Shown here piece after piece: positions 41,302 to 43,717 of a stretch of DNA of 43,717 bases (positions are counted from its first letter, which is position 1; each line of letters begins with the position of its first letter). The position numbers and the translations under genes are program-made. Below the pieces are notes generated by a model, which was not told the origin of the DNA, ran no database searches, and worked only from the letters and a program-made list of their open reading frames with translations. This stretch comes from Roseicyclus salinarum (GTDB lineage: Bacteria; Pseudomonadota; Alphaproteobacteria; Rhodobacterales; Rhodobacteraceae): positions 1-43,717 of the forward strand of contig NZ_JARRSA010000030.1 of assembly GCF_029624655.1 (NCBI RefSeq), given 5' to 3'.

Positions 41302-43317
41302 TCAGAGAACCGATTTCGCCTTCTCGGCCACCGCCTCGGCGGTGATGCCGAAGTGCGCGTAGAGCTCGTCCTCGGGCGCCGACGCGCCGAAGCCGTGCAT
41401 CCCCACGAAGCCGCCCTTCTCGCGCCGACCGCGCTCGCCGTAGAGCCAGCGGTCCCAGCCGAAGCGGATCGCGGCCTCGACCGCCACGCGCACCGGACCG
41501 GCGGGCAGGACGCGCTTGCGGTAGGCCTCGTCCTGATCCTCGAAAAGCTCCCAGCAGGGCATGGAGACGACGCGCGTGCCGATGCCCTCGGCCTGCAGCA
41601 GGTCGCGCGCGGCCATCGCGATCGCGACCTCCGAGCCCGTGGCCATCAGGATCGCCTGGCGCTTGCCGTCGGCATCCGCGAGGATATAGCCGCCCTGCGC
41701 GGTGAGGTTGCGCGTCTTGTGCTCGGTGCGCACGGTCGGCAGGTTCTGCCGGCTGAGCGCGAGGACCGAGGGTGTGGCGGATTGCGACAGCGCTATTTCC
41801 CAGGCCTCGGCGGTCTCGACCGCGTCGGCGGGACGGAAGACCAGCATGTTGGGCGTCGCGCGCAGCATCGCGAGATGCTCCACCGGCTGGTGCGTCGGGC
41901 CGTCCTCGCCGAGGCCGATGGAGTCGTGCGTCATGACATACTGCACCGGCACGCCCATCAGCGCCGAAAGACGCATCGCGGGGCGGGCGTAGTCGGCGAA
42001 GCACATGAAGGTGCCGCCGTAGGGCCTGACGCCGCCATGCAGCGCGAGGCCGTTCATCGCCGCCGCCATGCCGTGCTCGCGGATGCCGTAGTAGACGTAG
42101 CGCCCCTTGCGGTTGCCGGGCTCGAAGACGCCGAGGTCGGCGGTCTTGGTGTTGTTCGATCCCGTCAGGTCGGCCGAGCCGCCCATCGTCTCGGGCAGGA
42201 CAGGGTTGATCACCTCGAGCGCCATCTCCGAGGCCTTGCGGGTCGCGACCTTGGGTTGCGCTTCGGACAGCTGCTTCTTCAGCGCGCGCACGGTCGAGGC
42301 GAGCTTCCTGGGCACCTCGCCCGCGAAGGCGCGGGTGAACTCGGCCTGCTTGCCGTCCGACAGGAGGGCGAAGCGCGTCTCCCATTCCTCGCGCGCCGCG
42401 CGGCCGCGGGCGCCGATGGCCTCCCACTCGGCCTTGATGTCGGCGGGGATCTCGAAGGGCCCGTGCGTCCAGCCGTAGGCGGCCTTGGTGTCTGAGATGA
42501 GCGTCGGGTCGGTCAGCGCGCCGTGCCCCTTGGAGGTGTCCTGAGCGCTGCTGCCGAGGGCGATGTGCGTGCGGCAGGCGATCATGGCGGGGCGGGGGCT
42601 CGCCTTGGCCGCGGAGAGCGCGCGGTCGATATCCTCGGGATCGTGGCCGTCGCAGTCGAAGACGTCCCAGCCCGACGCGGCGAAGCGCGCCATCTGGTCG
42701 GTGCGGTCGGACAGCGCCACCTTGCCGTCGATGGTGATGCCGTTGTTGTCCCACATCACGACGAGGCGCGACAGTTCCTGCCGTCCGGCCAGCGCGATCG
42801 CCTCCTGGCTCACGCCTTCCATCAGGCAGCCGTCGCCGGCGATGACGAAGGTGTGGTGGTCGATGACCTTCGGCCCCCACTTGGCGCGCAGGAATTCCTC
42901 GGCCATGGCGAAGCCGACGGCGTTGGCGAGGCCCTGGCCCAGGGGCCCCGTCGTCGTCTCGATCCCCTTGGCGTGGCCGTATTCCGGGTGCCCGGCGGTG
43001 ATCGAGCCCAGCTGCCGGAACGCCTTGATCTGCTCCAGCGTCATGTCGGGCGAGCCGGTGAGATAGAGCAGCGCGTAGAGCAGCATGGACCCGTGGCCCG
43101 CCGAAAGGATGAAGCGGTCGCGGTTCGGCCAGTCGGGCGCCGAGGCGTCGAAGGTCATGTGCCTGTCGAACAGGACGGTGGCGACATCGGCCATCCCCAT
43201 CGGCATCCCCGAATGGCCGGAATTGGCCGCGGCCACGGCGTCGAGGGTCAGCGCGCGGATCGGCGTGGCGCGGCGCCAATGGTCGGGGTGGGTCTTGGCG
43301 AGGGCGGCGATGTCCAT
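41302..43317 (-). CDS. tkt: Transketolase
   Basis: A 671-residue transketolase of normal length. N-terminal PP domain: [13 protein letters not shown] (about 33-45), [18 protein letters not shown]/Mg motif [13 protein letters not shown] with later DNNGITIDG (about 152-190). Pyr domain: [16 protein letters not shown] (about 405-420). C-terminal domain: [12 protein letters not shown]. It transfers two-carbon units between ketoses and aldoses, linking the pentose phosphate pathway to the glycolytic genes nearby. Start 43317 fits the family N-terminus ([16 protein letters not shown]). Divergent from the coiled-coil gene at the edge. Confidence 0.96.
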   Translation of the reverse strand: MDIAALAKTHPDHWRRATPIRALTLDAVAAANSGHSGMPMGMADVATVLFDRHMTFDASAPDWPNRDRFILSAGHGSMLLYALLYLTGSPDMTLEQIKAFRQLGSITAGHPEYGHAKGIETTTGPLGQGLANAVGFAMAEEFLRAKWGPKVIDHHTFVIAGDGCLMEGVSQEAIALAGRQELSRLVVMWDNNGITIDGKVALSDRTDQMARFAASGWDVFDCDGHDPEDIDRALSAAKASPRPAMIACRTHIALGSSAQDTSKGHGALTDPTLISDTKAAYGWTHGPFEIPADIKAEWEAIGARGRAAREEWETRFALLSDGKQAEFTRAFAGEVPRKLASTVRALKKQLSEAQPKVATRKASEMALEVINPVLPETMGGSADLTGSNNTKTADLGVFEPGNRKGRYVYYGIREHGMAAAMNGLALHGGVRPYGGTFMCFADYARPAMRLSALMGVPVQYVMTHDSIGLGEDGPTHQPVEHLAMLRATPNMLVFRPADAVETAEAWEIALSQSATPSVLALSRQNLPTVRTEHKTRNLTAQGGYILADADGKRQAILMATGSEVAIAMAARDLLQAEGIGTRVVSMPCWELFEDQDEAYRKRVLPAGPVRVAVEAAIRFGWDRWLYGERGRREKGGFVGMHGFGASAPEDELYAHFGITAEAVAEKAKSVL

Positions 43318-43641
43318 CGAGTGCGGTCCTTCGACTGGCTTGGCGGAGTGCGGTGCCCTCGGTCCGGTCGCATCCGCGCGGCGGGGCAGGTTCGCGCGTG
43401 ATAGCAGGTGGCGGGCGGAGTGCAAGCGCCGCGCACCCCGCTCCGGATGCGCGATGTTCGGCCGCCGGGGGCGGAAAAACTTGCAAATCCTGCCCAATTG
43501 CGATTCCGTGGCGGCGGGCGGCGCGCTGCGTTCGCCCCGTTCGGGGCCTTCGTCCAAGACCGCAAAGGCGGGACGGGCTCCGGGGCGCGCGGGAGGACAT
43601 CCGCGCGTCACATCTGAGCAGGACCGGGACGACACAGGACC
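43318..43641. other. Divergent intergenic region, transketolase / coiled-coil gene
   Basis: A 324-bp region with no gene seen. The AT-richer patch at 43475-43505 (AAAAACTTGCAAAT and CCCAATTGCGATTCC) is the likeliest promoter zone for one or both genes. GTTCGCCCCGTTCGGGGCC at 43530-43548 contains a short CCCCGTTCGGGG hairpin. I see no RNA gene or clear operator. Confidence 0.4.
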
Positions 43642-43717
43642 ATGGGCGACAGCGCTGAATTCGAGAAACTGAGTGCGCTCGAGACGAGGCTCGCCGCCGC
43701 GCTCGACCGTATCGCGA
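43642..43717 (+). CDS. Start of a coiled-coil protein, cut by the window edge
   Basis: Only 25 residues are visible, beginning [20 protein letters not shown], with leucine spacing of a coiled coil and no stop. ATG 43642 follows CACAGGACC, an acceptable ribosome site. In Rhodobacterales a short coiled-coil protein followed by ZapA is often divergent from tkt; this gene fits that place, but the rest is outside the window. Confidence 0.6.
   Translation, partial: MGDSAEFEKLSALETRLAAALDRIA

Overview
The window is high-GC, densely packed bacterial chromosome. Gene content and order point to an alphaproteobacterium of the Rhodobacterales (Roseobacter/Paracoccus-type): an E1-alpha / lipoylated E1-beta / E2 pyruvate dehydrogenase operon behind an FtsB-like gene, two gap genes beside pgk and a class I aldolase, a cyclic-nucleotide cluster, and a core-2/I-branching-type glycosyltransferase beside a sulfotransferase. 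There is no rRNA, convincing tRNA, transposase, prophage or CRISPR array. This taxonomic call is inference from family recognition; no search was run.

Layout. 1-3.1 kb: FKBP isomerase (minus), then a tightly overlapping plus-strand run of haloacid dehalogenase, alpha/beta hydrolase and threonine dehydratase-like enzyme. 3.1-9.2 kb: Tet-type MFS exporter, a pcaD-pcaB pair of the beta-ketoadipate pathway, a Zn alcohol dehydrogenase and an enolase-superfamily enzyme. 9.2-13.9 kb: FadR-type regulator, OmpA-like lipoprotein, Ada-type alkyltransferase, endonuclease III and a PfkB sugar/adenosine kinase. 14.1-20.0 kb: a CHASE2 class III adenylate cyclase flanked by two membrane proteins with cyclic-nucleotide-binding-like domains on one side and a FecR protein plus TPR/beta-barrel protein on the other. 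20.1-26.9 kb: sulfotransferase and glycosyltransferase (divergent), HIT protein, NDUFS6-like zinc protein, DNA polymerase I and a pseudouridine synthase. 27.0-31.9 kb: a frameshifted small membrane gene, then the pdh operon and an FtsB/DivIC protein on the minus strand. 32.1-33.7 kb: AidB-like acyl-CoA dehydrogenase. 33.7-39.0 kb: fructose-bisphosphate aldolase, pgk, gap, a 47-residue membrane peptide, a cupin and a second gap, all minus strand. 39.2-43.7 kb: DoxX, DUF808 protein, a decayed DUF2267 gene, transketolase, and the start of a coiled-coil protein cut by the window edge.

How the genes fit together. The right half is central carbon metabolism (aldolase, pgk, two GAPDHs, transketolase, PDH). 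The two GAPDHs differ at the residue that selects NAD, which suggests one glycolytic and one gluconeogenic/NADP-using enzyme, and both have LacI-type half-site palindromes upstream. The 14-20 kb block looks like a self-contained envelope-sensing cAMP module: a membrane cyclase with a periplasmic CHASE2 sensor, two membrane candidate readers, and two envelope proteins.

Non-coding structure is the other notable theme. Intergenic spaces carry a recurring element ending in RGATGAAG, in two places preceded by two small GC hairpins whose stems differ but whose pairing is kept. There are also 12-bp, 10-bp and 30-bp tandem repeats and several near-perfect operator-like palindromes in front of the MFS, pdhA, gap and TPR-barrel genes.
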